A stretch of 64,000 nucleotides of DNA from Verrucomicrobiaceae bacterium (GCA_947466075.1 CANIBP010000011.1:1-64000); one strand, 5' to 3'; numbered from the stretch's first letter, positions 26,601-37,260 are shown. Numbers and translations are program-made. Notes: generated by a model from the letters alone, not told the origin.

Positions 26601-29600
26601 CCCCTTCGCCACCGTCTTGGTAAAGGCGGTTAATCTCACCGCTGCGATTCCTGGCAATACGCTTACTTACACGCTGACGCCGAACTACAGCGGAAGTCAG
26701 ATGCTCACCAATGCACGCGTGGTCGATACCATTCCGACCGGCACGACCTATGCCGCAAGCAGCGCCAATGCCGGTGGCACCTTTGGCAGCAATCAAGTCA
26801 CCTGGACTCTGGGCACCAACACCGCCGGCATTCCGAGTGTTACCAGCAGCCGCAATAACTCGGTGACGACCAGTCGCACGCTGGTCAGCCCAGGTACGCA
26901 ATTCACTGTCACGCAAACGCTCACGGCTCCTTCCAATGTCACGCTCGTGGTGCCTAGTGCCCCGGTGGTGAATGGCACCAATGGTGTGGGTGCTACGCTC
27001 ATCAGTGGTCCGTCCCCTGTCAATGCCACGGTCGGTGTCAGTGGCACGACGTTTACTTGGACCTATCAGGCCACGGCGGGCACCAGCATTGGTCGGCTCA
27101 CGTTTGCCATCAGTGCGAGCAGTGGTGCCACGACATGGACTTCCGCCACTAGCAACAGCGTCCTCGTCACTCCGAATCTGACCTTCAATACAACCGTCAA
27201 TGCCGTGCCCGGTGTCAATGTTGTCAGCAATACCGCTAACATCATCGATGACAGCGGCACCATCCCAACGCGTGTTTCCAATCAAGTCGATACCGCCATC
27301 AGCACGATTGGTAGCATTGGTGACTTCGTCTGGAATGACGGTAATGGAAATGGCGCGCAGGACGTCGGAGAGGCCGGTCTATCGGGTGTGCGGGTTTACA
27401 TCGATCAAGACGGCGATGCTGTCTTCGATGTGGGTGAACCCAGTGCTGTGAGCGACTCTCTCGGTGCCTACCGCATCTATGGCCTCGGTGCAGGCACCTA
27501 CTCGGTGCGCATGGATTACGTCAGTGCGCCACCGCGTTACGTGCCAACCACCAGCATTTTGGTGAATGTCACGCTCACTGCTGGGCAGCAGTTCAACGCT
27601 GCCGACTTCGGTCTTTGCCCCCCAGGAGGCTTTGGAGTGCCTGGAAGCATTGGAGATCGTGTTTGGACGGATGTGGATGCTGATGGCGTGGTGGACGCGA
27701 GTGAATCAGGTTTGGCTGGCGTGCCGATCGCTCTTTATCGCGATACCAACGGCAACGGCACTTTCCAAGCTGCCAATGACATCCTTTTCTCCAGCACCAC
27801 GAGCAATGCCACGGGTACATACTCCTTTCCAAATCTGCCTGCAGGAACCTATTTCCTGGATGCAGATGAAACGGTGCTGCAACCCGATCTGCGTCTTGTC
27901 AGCGGTGGTGCCAATTTGTCGACTGGACGGCATACCATCGTCCTCGCGGTCAGTGCGAACGTCCTCACCGCCGACTTCGGTTATCAATCCATCATTCCTC
28001 CGACACCTACAGCCACGATTGGCGACCAAGTCTTCAAGGACGTGGATGGTGATGGCAGCTTTAGCAGCGGGGATGTCGGCGTCGCCAATGTCACTGTTAA
28101 GCTCTACGTCGATACCAATAGCAACGGTGTCATCGATGCCGCCATCGATACGCTTTTTGGCACGCAGACCACCAATGCCAGCGGTTTCTACTTCTTTGCC
28201 AGCGTTCCGCAAAACAAGGCTTACATCGTCGATGCCGATGAGGCTGATGCCGACCTCATCGCAGCCATGGGCGGCACCTTCAGCACCACGACACCTGTGT
28301 TGAGAGCCATCCCAAACCTCACTGGTAACAATCTGACAGCGGACTTCGGTTATCTGGCCAGTCCCGCGAGCTTTGGCGGACTTGTCTTTAGAGACACGAA
28401 TCGAGATGGCACTTACACAACAGGCACGGATGCTCCTCTGTCAAAAATCACCGTCAGACTCTATCGTGATGTGAACGGGAACCAGCAGTACAATGCGGGC
28501 ACGGATACCTTGATCAGCAGCACCTCCAGTGCCCCCGATGGCACTTATAACTTCGCCGCACTGGCCGCCGACAGCTATGTGGCGGTTGTAGATGCTGCAG
28601 ATACGGATCTGCCATCGGACCTTGTCGCTTCCGTGAGTGAAAGGGCTTCAACGTTGGCCGTTGGGCAAGTTTTCTCCACAGCACATTTCCCCTTCGTCTC
28701 CATTTTAACTAAGGCCGTCAATCTCACGAGCGCCATTCCCACCAATACACTCACCTACACGCTAACGCCCAACTACAGCGGCAGCCAAATGCTCACCAAC
28801 GCACGTGTGATTGATGCTATACCGGCTGGCACAACCTATGTGAGTAGCAGCGCCAATGCGGGAGGTATATTTGCTGCTGGAACAGTTACATGGACTCTCG
28901 GTAGCACCAGTGCGGGCGTCCCCAGCACGACAAGTGGCCGAAATAACACAGTCACGACAAGCCGCTCCTTGGTTGGCCCTGCCACTCAGTTCATCGTCAC
29001 TCAAACACTCACGGCTCCTTCCAATGTCACGGGGGTTACCCCTGGCACTCCAGTAGTGAATGGCGCCAATGGCGTCGGTGCCACGCTCATCAGTGGCCCG
29101 TCTCCAGCTAGCGCTACGGTTGGTGCGAGTGGCACGACTTTCACCTGGACCTATCAGGCCACGGCGGGCACTAGCATCGGTCAGCTCACCTTTGGCATCA
29201 CTGCCAGCAGCGGTGCCACCACTTGGGCTTCCGCCACCAGCAATAGCGTCATCGTCACGCCAAATCTGACCTTCAATGCCACGGTCAACGCCGTTCCAGG
29301 TGTCAGCGTCATCAGCAACACCGCTAGCATCATTGATAACAGTGGTGCCATTCCAAGCCGCACTTCCAATCAAGTCGATACCGTCATCGCCACGACGGGA
29401 AGCATTGGCGATACGGTCTTTGCAGACACCAATGCCAATGGCGTGCAGGACTCTGGTGAGCTCGGCGTCTCTGGAGTGCGGATCAGCATTGGAAGCAGAA
29501 CAGCCACGACCGACAGCAGCGGAAACTACCGCATTTATGGTCTGGATGCTAATGGTGGAGCACCTTGGACAGTCAGCCTCGATCTCACGACGCTGCCCGC

Positions 29601-32600
29601 CGACTGGGTGATGACCACGACACCCACGCTGAGCCGTACACTGGCCACCAACAGCACCCGAATCGACGATGCCGACTTCGGTGTACTCAAGCCTGCCGAT
29701 CCATCCGTCGCTGCCACGATCCAGGGCCTCGTTTGGACAGACCGTGATGAAAATGGCTCCATCGACGATGAGGAAAGCCCTCTCGGCGGCGTGAGCGTGA
29801 ATCTCTATCGTGACATCAACAGCAACGGCAGCATCGATGCGGGTGATTTGCTACTGCTACAGTCCACCACCGATACCTTCGGCCTCTACAGCTTCAGACT
29901 GCTCAATGCTGGTGCCTATCTTGTCGATGTGGTCGAAGCCACGCTGCCTGTTGGTATGAATTACGTCAGCGGCGGCAGTGCCGTGCGTCCGGTGACGGTC
30001 GTGGCCTTGCAAGTCAGCACGGGCAATAACTTCGGCTACAATCACAGCGCTAGCATTGGCGACCTCGTTTATTACGACACCAATAACAATGGCGTGCGTG
30101 ATAGCGGCGAAACAGGCATCCCTGATGTTCGCGTCAGTGCTTATCTCGATGAAAATGCCAATGGCGAAGTTGATGCCTCCGAAAGTGAAGTTGGCATAGC
30201 CTTCACCAATGCCAGCGGCCTTTACAGCATCACCAAACTGCCTGCTGGCAACTATGTCGTCCGTGTGGATGAGCAGCACGTGCCCGCACCCGTCGGCAGC
30301 CCGAACGCTGGCCTCTACAACACAATGCTGCCCACCACGGGCGAAGAAATCGCCGTCACCCTGGCCGCAGCTCAGACTCTAACCACTGCCGACTTCGGGT
30401 TCGCTGAGTTGGGGGCCTTCAAAGGCCATGTCTTCTACGACAAGGACTCCAACACCATCTTTGACACCACCGAAACAGGCATAGCCAACATCACCGTCAC
30501 ACTTAACGGCGTCACTCTGAGCAGCACTCCAGTGAGCATGAGCACCGCGACCAATGCCGCCGGTGAATACACCTTCCTCGTCCCCGCTGGCACCTACAAC
30601 ATTGGCTTCAACGCTGCCGACCCTGATTTTCCAGCGGGCATGTCACTGACCACCACAACCAGCGGTTTCACCGTGACGTTGCAAGGCGGTTGGGAACTTG
30701 AAGACCTGAATTTTGGCCGAACCTACTCAGGCGCTTTGGGTGGCGTTATCTTTGCTGATGCCAACGGCAACGGCATCGGTGAAGTAGGTGAGGGGGGTAT
30801 CGTTGGTGCCGTGGTTGAGTTGTTTGATTCGGCGGGAACGATTTGGCGTGGTTCCAGAGTCACGGCAGCCGATGGCCTCTATCGTTTCGATGGTCTCATC
30901 AATGGCACACACGTCATCAAAGTGCGGGCAGATTCACTCACAAGTTTGAATGGTGCCGTGATCACTGCTGATCCGGTGGCGCCGCTGGATGGTACGGCCA
31001 GCGGCACGATCACCGCTGGCTCGCAGAATTTGAATCTGAACTTTGGTTACAACAGTGGCAGTGTGCCACCCACCACCAACTGCGCTCTTGCTCTCGGGCA
31101 AACCTTGGGTGCGCAGTATTTGGTCACGCGCGTCGGCAAGGATGTGCTCGGTGGGCAGAGTTTCAATCAGGCGCAGTGCATCATGAACATGTCACCGAAC
31201 GGGCGCTGGGTGACTGGCGTGCGTTTTGGCACTTCCACACGTGCGTTTGTGCTGAATGCGCTCACCTTTGCCTATGCTGACATCACTAAGGTCACCGCCA
31301 GTCGTCCGTATGCTCTGGGCAATGATGTGAATGACGACGGTAATGTGGTGGGTCACGAAAAATGGACCTCAGGTGCCAACACCAACATCATCGCTTGGTA
31401 TAACAACCGTAGCACTGGCACGACGCAGCGCTTGCTGACTCCCTTCGATGCTAACCCCAGCATCACCGCCATGCCTTGTGCGATCACAAGCGATAGCCTG
31501 TATGCCTTTGGTACCGTCGATCCTGATGGTCCCGCCGGTGCCACGACAACTCAGGGTGGCTACTGGACTCTTAGCAGCCTCACTTGGTCAGCGATCCCCG
31601 GCGTGCGTGAAGTGCTGGACGCCTCGGCTGATGGCAGCGTGCTCCTCGTGGTGAACACTAGCGGCCAAGGCCAAATCCTGCGTGGCAGCGTGCAAGATGG
31701 CTGGACCAATGTGGTCACCACCTTTACCGGCAAGCTTAAGGTTGGCAAAGTGAGCCCCAATGGACGCTACGTTGGCTCGGCAGAGATCATCAGCAGTGTG
31801 CCAACGCCTTTCGTCTATGACACGCTCACGACGACACGGACGAATTTGCCACGTGGAGCCTCGGACACGCTCGGTGGCATCGTGGGAGCTATTTCAGACA
31901 ATGCCCGCGTCTTGGGCACCATTTATGCAAGTTCTGGTGGAAGCAGCCGTGCCGTGCTGTGGGAGTCGCCGGCCTCATTTTATACCGCGATCTCCAATAT
32001 TTTGCGCATCGATGGTCAAGTCGCAGCGGACATCAACTACATCGGCTGGAACATCTACAACGGCGGCGACGGCATGTCTGCAGATGGTCGCAACTTTGGT
32101 GTTTACGGGAATAACCCCTTCTCCTTCGAAGACAGCCTGCTCTTCCAAACGCAGCCTAGCTCTGGTGCTGGTCGCATTTGCCTTGGCAATGCCGTCTGGA
32201 ACGACGCCAACTCAGATGGCCTCAAAGATGTCACTGAAACGGGGGTCGCAGGTGCCGTGGTACGTCTATATGCCACGGGTGCAGATGGTGAGATCGGTGG
32301 CACGGGCTTGAATGCCGACTACGAGGCGCAGCCCAGCATCACCACGACTGCCTCTGGTAGTTACCTTTTCAGTTCGCTCTCGGACGGCAAGTATTACATC
32401 ACCGTCACTCCGACTGTGGGCCTACCCTTGAGTTCCGGCGCTGCGGATTTGGAAGACAACGGTCAGAACGATGACAATAACGGACGCCAGCCCGGTGGCC
32501 CCGGTACGCTGATCTATAGCCCAGTCATCACGCTTCAGGCCGGCACCGAGCCTATCAATGACGGCGATACGGATTCGAACACCGATTTGACGCAGGACTT

Positions 32601-35238
32601 CGGCCTCACCTCCGGTCTCGCTGTCGGTGATGTCGTGTGGAATGACACCGATAACGACGGCATCTACGAAAGCGCCAATGGTGAACTTGGGGTGGCTGGA
32701 GTCACCGTCGAGTTGCTCAATGCGAGCACCGGCGCGGTTATTTTGAGTACGCTCACGGACAGCAACGGCAGTTACATGTTCGGGCTTGGCAATGCCCCTG
32801 GAAATTACCGCGTGCGTCTGCCCAACCTGCCTGCCAGCGCTCCTTTGGCTTCCAGCACCGTCGGTGCCACGGATAACGGCGTGGACCATGACAACAACGG
32901 TTCCCAGCCAGGTGTGCTCGGCACCGCCAGCACCTCCATGAGTTTTGCCCTCCTTGCTGGCACCGAACCAGGCAGCAGCGGCGGCACGAGCTATGAAAAA
33001 ACCATCGACTTCGGTCTGCGCGGTTGCCCCACGCTCAGCATCACCCCCGCATCACTTGCTTCAGGTGTGTTGGGCACTGCTTATAGCCAAACGCTGACCG
33101 CCAGTGGCGGTGTGGCACCGTATGTTTGGTCGCTGGCCAGTGGCACATTGCCAGACGGCACCACACTGAGCAGTGCCGGTGTTTTGAGTGGCACGCCGAC
33201 CGAGATCGGCACCTATGTCTTCACCGTTCAGACCGTAGATGCCAAAGGCTGCGGCGGCATGCAGAACTACTCCGTCACGATTGCCTGCCCGGCGATGACT
33301 TTGAATCCAACGAGCTTGCCGAATGGCAGTGTCGGCAGTGTTTACGCGCCACAGACACTCACGGTGAGTGGTGGTAATGCACCTTATGTTTACAGCGTGA
33401 GCAGCGGAACGCTGCCTGCCGGTCTGGTGCTCGGAACGGACGGTGTCATCACTGGCACACCTACCAGCAGTGCTGCGGCTACCTTCACCGTCAGTGCGCT
33501 GGATATCAAAGGCTGTGTCGTCACCCGCAGCTACACACTTACTCCAGTTTGTCCGGCGGTTTCCGTCAGTCCGGCTGTAGCGGTCACTGGCACGGTTGGT
33601 GTTGTCTATTCGCAGATTTTCACCGCCAGCGGTGGCACCGCTCCACATTCTTTCAGCGTCACGAGTGGCACGCTGCCAACAGGTCTCAGTCTGAATGCAG
33701 CCACTGGTATCCTCAGCGGCACCCCGACCGTTTCCAATGGCGCTGGAACCAGCTTTGTTGTCCGTGCCACGGATACCTTTGGTTGTTCTGGAACGATCAC
33801 GGTGTCACTGAAAATTTGTCCAGTTATTAACGTGAACCCTACGACTTTGGCAAACGGTGCGCTAGGCGCTGCTTATTCGCAAACCGTGTCAGCGCTCGGC
33901 GGCACGGGTCCTTATGTGTATACCGTTAGCAGCGGAACGCTTCCTGCCGGATTGTCTCTGAATGCTGCCAGCGGTTTGATCAACGGCACACCCACCGCTC
34001 TGAATGCGGGTGTTACTTTCAGTGTGGCTGCCACAGATGCCAATGGATGCTCTGGCACACGCAATTACACGGTTGCGGTTAACTGCCCAGCTATCACGAT
34101 CACCCCAGCGTCACTCACAGGGGGAGTTGTTGGCTCAGCCTACTCACAAACACTCGTTGGGAGTGGTGTAGTGGGGCCATACAGTTCATGGACGGTCATC
34201 AGTGGCACGCTGCCAAGTGGTTTGACGTTGAACGCAAGCACCGGCGTCATCAGCGGCACGCCCACTGCTTCCGCTTCTCCCGCGACGACCATTACGGTGC
34301 GCGCCAACGATGCCAACGGCTGCCAGGGTTCACAGGCGGTCACGCTGCAAATCTGCCCCGTCATCACGCTCGCATCGACAACACTCACGGCGCCGACCGT
34401 TGGCACAGCGTATTCACAAACCATCACTGCCAGTGGTGGTACTGCGCCCTATACGTTCACCCTCGCCGGTGGTGCGCTGCCAACATGGGCCACACTAAGC
34501 TCTACAGGTTTGTTGAGCGGCACGCCAAACAGCACCACTTCCGCTACGTTCACGGTGCGTGCCACCGATGCGAACGGCTGTGCCTCGGCGCTCGTCTACA
34601 CCGTCACACCTGTCTGTCCGACCATTAGCATCACGCCAACGTCACTCACACGCGGCAGTGTGGGAGTCGCATACTCACAAACACTGGCTGCCGCTGGCGG
34701 CATCGCGCCTTACAGCGCGTGGACCATCACCAGCGGTGCCTTGCCTGCGGGGTTGACTCTCAACGCGAGCACAGGCGTTATCAGTGGTACTCCAACCGCC
34801 GCAGCTTCTCCTGCCACGAGCATCACGGTTCGTGTCAATGACACCAATGGCTGTCAGGGAACACAAGTGGTCACACTGCAAGTCTGCCCCGTTATCACCC
34901 TTGCACCCACCACGCCTGCGACTGGCATCGTCGGCACCGCGTATTCACAAACCATCACTGCCAGCGGTGGTGCAGCACCTTACACCTTCGCTGTTACCAG
35001 CGGCACGCTTCCAGCGGGTCTGTCATTGAACGCGAGCACGGGTGTTGTCAGCGGCACGCCTACGACGCAGATCAGCAGCAATGTCACCCTGCGCGCCACG
35101 GATGCGAACGGTTGCCAGGGCACGATTGCCGCGAACTTTGCCATCAGTTGCCCGGTTATCACCGTCACGCCTGCTACGCTAGCGCAGGGTACGGTGGGCA
35201 CGGCTTATTCGCAGACTCTCACGGCGAGTGGTGGTTAA
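23602..35238 (+). CDS. Giant surface protein, segment 1 (signal peptide, DUF11, SdrD-B, propeller, Ig repeats)
   Basis: About 3,878 codons from GTG 23602. Layout: signal peptide (FTIALLFGLIFCALEKAAA, cut before HN); a 390-residue N-terminal domain I do not recognise (rich in Trp, Tyr and Gly); two DUF11-like domains (from about 24850 and 25200, with YTIWYS and YTLTLSNEG strands); about 14 SdrD-type B domains with the pattern IGDxVFxDxNxNGxxDxxExGL and closing DFGY. Two further long DUF11-like blocks lie between these (26620-27310 and 28705-29400). A propeller-like region rich in NGRWVTGV/ASADGSVLL-type strands sits at 31080-32160. From 33025 come eight putative-Ig repeats (AYSQTLTASGG ... LPAGLTL ... 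SGTP) and a ninth that is cut by TAA at 35236. The product is predicted to be secreted and surface or matrix associated. Confidence 0.85.
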   Translation: MDRRSIWNCRLFTIALLFGLIFCALEKAAAHNLNQRMDYIGFDPETLARMQQRQAAGQALIQAGDVVGLILKATPSVGTPTGAGGYSTFFVPVGSQLVGAQYGRIDPNGNFVPMPMKGQSILALGDGSVGAKAQNALKGLELGPNILGDKAYTVDSSTGLMRGTMAGVYSDTGIFYSTDPKTAWQSWVTMGGLDGNTGTSDNQLTNNSGDVVIPTTRWDAEQLLAFGVKSPIAPLVDSADGRGNTPWGTGSGVAGPQSGYAWAFNKTYWDANASDPARMKNAIRNVGPWQRIKYPGSMVAKDTPGLRSTALGYVGVNGGQLGWDLSEANPLPPTTSWTDATSPKAVRVAWGNLELFRPEYFRAKIKIVVGPGLPNSPFDSQGFLQSYGDTFGGDAGGEYTNKDHLWRYYEPTAVSLVSKPMVFKQSSKQIVAPNEVFTYTIWYSTFGNTSLTNVVIEDTLPSGLTYISATPSPTSTSPLRWNVGTVPANVVRSIKLTVRATGTGVQTNTVCATSTQAPRTCNTDSIQVAAVSLLYPDKTVTPSAASPGDLVTYTLTLSNEGPCPNGAPLVIRELLPTGFTYDSLVSAKLGGAPTSSVSVNASNTAEPVFTVNTGIDGNKALVIVFKARISPTQSAGVYTNSFTFEYESKVMSTGALAPVTVGSGRIGDTIFRDWNGNGVMDASDEGLPSATVQLYASNGTTLLNSTTTDAQGLYAFAGVGAGNYVVRVVPPPGYTPTFDADGIGTANQAAIVLSANESKLTVDFGYRPGGTGSIGDQVFKELDGNATFGGTDTGLANVSVNLYEDTNASGGLDTQDALVATTTTNVSGVYSFSGLATGLNYIVDALETDIDLITAFSSNPFNATTPALRVVTNLAGTVTTADFGYQAAVLASWSGRVFEDINRNGVFNSGTDGGLANITVTLYNDTNANGTYEAGTDTLSQSTTSEPDGSGTYTFTGLAAGSYVAVVNQADTDIPTRLVASVAVRTSTLVASQTFTGADFPFATVLVKAVNLTAAIPGNTLTYTLTPNYSGSQMLTNARVVDTIPTGTTYAASSANAGGTFGSNQVTWTLGTNTAGIPSVTSSRNNSVTTSRTLVSPGTQFTVTQTLTAPSNVTLVVPSAPVVNGTNGVGATLISGPSPVNATVGVSGTTFTWTYQATAGTSIGRLTFAISASSGATTWTSATSNSVLVTPNLTFNTTVNAVPGVNVVSNTANIIDDSGTIPTRVSNQVDTAISTIGSIGDFVWNDGNGNGAQDVGEAGLSGVRVYIDQDGDAVFDVGEPSAVSDSLGAYRIYGLGAGTYSVRMDYVSAPPRYVPTTSILVNVTLTAGQQFNAADFGLCPPGGFGVPGSIGDRVWTDVDADGVVDASESGLAGVPIALYRDTNGNGTFQAANDILFSSTTSNATGTYSFPNLPAGTYFLDADETVLQPDLRLVSGGANLSTGRHTIVLAVSANVLTADFGYQSIIPPTPTATIGDQVFKDVDGDGSFSSGDVGVANVTVKLYVDTNSNGVIDAAIDTLFGTQTTNASGFYFFASVPQNKAYIVDADEADADLIAAMGGTFSTTTPVLRAIPNLTGNNLTADFGYLASPASFGGLVFRDTNRDGTYTTGTDAPLSKITVRLYRDVNGNQQYNAGTDTLISSTSSAPDGTYNFAALAADSYVAVVDAADTDLPSDLVASVSERASTLAVGQVFSTAHFPFVSILTKAVNLTSAIPTNTLTYTLTPNYSGSQMLTNARVIDAIPAGTTYVSSSANAGGIFAAGTVTWTLGSTSAGVPSTTSGRNNTVTTSRSLVGPATQFIVTQTLTAPSNVTGVTPGTPVVNGANGVGATLISGPSPASATVGASGTTFTWTYQATAGTSIGQLTFGITASSGATTWASATSNSVIVTPNLTFNATVNAVPGVSVISNTASIIDNSGAIPSRTSNQVDTVIATTGSIGDTVFADTNANGVQDSGELGVSGVRISIGSRTATTDSSGNYRIYGLDANGGAPWTVSLDLTTLPADWVMTTTPTLSRTLATNSTRIDDADFGVLKPADPSVAATIQGLVWTDRDENGSIDDEESPLGGVSVNLYRDINSNGSIDAGDLLLLQSTTDTFGLYSFRLLNAGAYLVDVVEATLPVGMNYVSGGSAVRPVTVVALQVSTGNNFGYNHSASIGDLVYYDTNNNGVRDSGETGIPDVRVSAYLDENANGEVDASESEVGIAFTNASGLYSITKLPAGNYVVRVDEQHVPAPVGSPNAGLYNTMLPTTGEEIAVTLAAAQTLTTADFGFAELGAFKGHVFYDKDSNTIFDTTETGIANITVTLNGVTLSSTPVSMSTATNAAGEYTFLVPAGTYNIGFNAADPDFPAGMSLTTTTSGFTVTLQGGWELEDLNFGRTYSGALGGVIFADANGNGIGEVGEGGIVGAVVELFDSAGTIWRGSRVTAADGLYRFDGLINGTHVIKVRADSLTSLNGAVITADPVAPLDGTASGTITAGSQNLNLNFGYNSGSVPPTTNCALALGQTLGAQYLVTRVGKDVLGGQSFNQAQCIMNMSPNGRWVTGVRFGTSTRAFVLNALTFAYADITKVTASRPYALGNDVNDDGNVVGHEKWTSGANTNIIAWYNNRSTGTTQRLLTPFDANPSITAMPCAITSDSLYAFGTVDPDGPAGATTTQGGYWTLSSLTWSAIPGVREVLDASADGSVLLVVNTSGQGQILRGSVQDGWTNVVTTFTGKLKVGKVSPNGRYVGSAEIISSVPTPFVYDTLTTTRTNLPRGASDTLGGIVGAISDNARVLGTIYASSGGSSRAVLWESPASFYTAISNILRIDGQVAADINYIGWNIYNGGDGMSADGRNFGVYGNNPFSFEDSLLFQTQPSSGAGRICLGNAVWNDANSDGLKDVTETGVAGAVVRLYATGADGEIGGTGLNADYEAQPSITTTASGSYLFSSLSDGKYYITVTPTVGLPLSSGAADLEDNGQNDDNNGRQPGGPGTLIYSPVITLQAGTEPINDGDTDSNTDLTQDFGLTSGLAVGDVVWNDTDNDGIYESANGELGVAGVTVELLNASTGAVILSTLTDSNGSYMFGLGNAPGNYRVRLPNLPASAPLASSTVGATDNGVDHDNNGSQPGVLGTASTSMSFALLAGTEPGSSGGTSYEKTIDFGLRGCPTLSITPASLASGVLGTAYSQTLTASGGVAPYVWSLASGTLPDGTTLSSAGVLSGTPTEIGTYVFTVQTVDAKGCGGMQNYSVTIACPAMTLNPTSLPNGSVGSVYAPQTLTVSGGNAPYVYSVSSGTLPAGLVLGTDGVITGTPTSSAAATFTVSALDIKGCVVTRSYTLTPVCPAVSVSPAVAVTGTVGVVYSQIFTASGGTAPHSFSVTSGTLPTGLSLNAATGILSGTPTVSNGAGTSFVVRATDTFGCSGTITVSLKICPVINVNPTTLANGALGAAYSQTVSALGGTGPYVYTVSSGTLPAGLSLNAASGLINGTPTALNAGVTFSVAATDANGCSGTRNYTVAVNCPAITITPASLTGGVVGSAYSQTLVGSGVVGPYSSWTVISGTLPSGLTLNASTGVISGTPTASASPATTITVRANDANGCQGSQAVTLQICPVITLASTTLTAPTVGTAYSQTITASGGTAPYTFTLAGGALPTWATLSSTGLLSGTPNSTTSATFTVRATDANGCASALVYTVTPVCPTISITPTSLTRGSVGVAYSQTLAAAGGIAPYSAWTITSGALPAGLTLNASTGVISGTPTAAASPATSITVRVNDTNGCQGTQVVTLQVCPVITLAPTTPATGIVGTAYSQTITASGGAAPYTFAVTSGTLPAGLSLNASTGVVSGTPTTQISSNVTLRATDANGCQGTIAANFAISCPVITVTPATLAQGTVGTAYSQTLTASGG
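25915..27312 (+). repeat. Module copy 1: two B domains plus DUF11-like block
   Basis: About 1.4 kb encoding GSIGDQVFKELDGN..., SGRVFEDINRNG... and a long DUF11-like block (TLTYTLTPNYSGSQMLTNAR). It is repeated at 28015-29400 with the same domain order and, in the DUF11 block, near-identical protein and largely matching DNA. A segmental duplication inside the gene is the simplest reading. Confidence 0.85.
28015..29400 (+). repeat. Module copy 2: two B domains plus DUF11-like block
   Basis: Second copy of the 1.4-kb module, about 2.1 kb downstream of the first. It has the same order (TIGDQVFKDVDGDG, FGGLVFRDTNRDG, then TLTYTLTPNYSGSQMLTNAR) and the same exit into a new IGD-type B domain. Confidence 0.85.
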
Positions 35239-37260
35239 TCATCGTATGTGTATGCCATCACTAGCGGCACACTGCCCGCTGGTTTGACGCTCAACGCGAG
35301 CACCGGCATCATTAGCGGCACGCCCACGACCAGCAATGCGGCAGGAGTCAGCATCACCGTCAGCGCCACGGACAGCTTCAATTGTGCCGGCACCAAGTCC
35401 TACACGCTGCAAATCTGCCCGGTCGTCACGCTGGCTACTTCGACGTTCACCACACCCACGGTTGGCATCGCTTACTCGCAAAACATCACCGCTTCGGGTG
35501 GTGCCGCGCCCTACACGTTCACACTCGCGAGTGGTTCTTTGCCAGCGTGGGCCACCTTGAGTTCAGCAGGTGTGTTTAGCGGCACGCCAACCAGTACGGC
35601 TACCAATACGTTCACTGTTCGAGCCACTGATGCCAACGGCTGTGCTGGAACTCTGGTATATACCAGTACTCCAGGTTGCCCGACCTTCACCATCACGCCA
35701 GGTGCACTCGCTCAAGGCACGGCCGGAGTCGCCTATTCGCAAACCCTCGCCGTCAGTGGCGGTACCGCACCTTACACTTCTTGGGCGATCACCAGCGGCA
35801 AATTGCCTGCGGGTTTGACGCTCAATGCGAGCACGGGAGTCATCAGTGGCACACCCACCGCATCAGCTTCACCCGCTACGAGCATCACAGTGCGTGTGAA
35901 TGATGCCTATAACTGTCAGGGCTCACAGGCGATCACGTTGCAAATCTGCCCAGTCTTCACACTCTCGCCCACGACACTCACGACACCGACTGTCGGCACA
36001 GCCTATTCACAAACCATCACAGCCAGCGGCGGCACCGCACCATATACATACACACTCGCGGGTGGCGCACTGCCATCGTGGGCCACCTTGAGCGCTGCTG
36101 GTGTATTGAGCGGCACTCCGGTCAATACCACCACCGCCACGTTCACCGTGCGTGCCACCGATGCGAATGGATGTGCCAGCATGCTCGCCTACACGGTCAC
36201 ACCGGTGTGTCCTGCCATCACGGTCAATCCAAGTCCCTTGGCCGATGGTCTTGCTGGCTCCGCGTATTCGCAGACGCTTAGCGCCACGGGTGGTGTCGCA
36301 CCCTACACCTTCGCTTTGACGGGCGGAACGCTGCCAGTCGGATTAACTCTCAACGCAACCACTGGTAGCATCAGTGGCACGCCTACAACGAGCAACGCTG
36401 CCGGGGTGAGCCTTACCTTCCGTACCACAGATACGAATGGTTGTACTGGAACGCGTAGCATCACTCTCAAAGTCTGCCCGGTTATCACCTTGCTGCCAGC
36501 AAGCCTCACGCAGCCCTCCATTGGCACCGCATCATCGCAAACCATCACCGCTTCAGGCGGCACGGCACCTTACACCTTCACGCTCGCCGGTGGCTTACTC
36601 CCAGCGTGGGCCACACTGAATTCCGCCGGTGTTTTGAGTGGCACACCAAACAACGGCAATACAGCTACCTTCACCGTGCGTGCCACCGACGCGAACGGTT
36701 GTGCTGGCACACTCGCCTACACCGTCACGCCAGTCTGCCCCACGATCACGGTCAATCCTGCCACACTGTCCGTTCCCACGATGAATGCGGCCTACTCGCA
36801 GGCATTGACCGCCAGTGGTGGCACATCGCCTTACACTTGGGCGGTGAGCAGTGGCGCCTTGCCAACAGGACTCACGCTAGACACGGCCACTGGCCTGATC
36901 AGCGGTACAGCCACGAATCTTATTACCGCGAACTTCACGATTCGCGTCACCGATAGCACCGCTTGCACTGGTACACGCTCATACACAGTAACGCCATCCT
37001 GTCCGGTGATCGCTATCAGTCCCGCCTCAGTCGCCAATGGCACTGTTGCCGTCGCCTACAGTCAAACAGTGAGCGCAACCAATGGAACAGCACCTTACAC
37101 GTGGGCTGTGAGCAGCGGCACATTGCCTGCGGGCCTCACCTTAAACACCTCCACAGGAGTGATCTCTGGGACGCCCACAACGGCAGGCACATCCGCTTTC
37201 ACATTGCGTGTCAGCGACTCGAATAACTGCCTGCAGACGCAAGCTTACAGCGTCACCATC
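33025..37260 (+). repeat. Putative-Ig (He_PIG) array 1
   Basis: Sixteen tandem repeats of roughly 85-90 residues, one of them cut by TAA 35236. The consensus is CPxITxxPxxLxxGxVGxAYSQTLTASGGTAPYTW, then SGTLPAGLTLNxxTGxISGTPT, then FTVRATDANGCxGTxxYT. Two cysteines recur in each unit. Confidence 0.9.
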
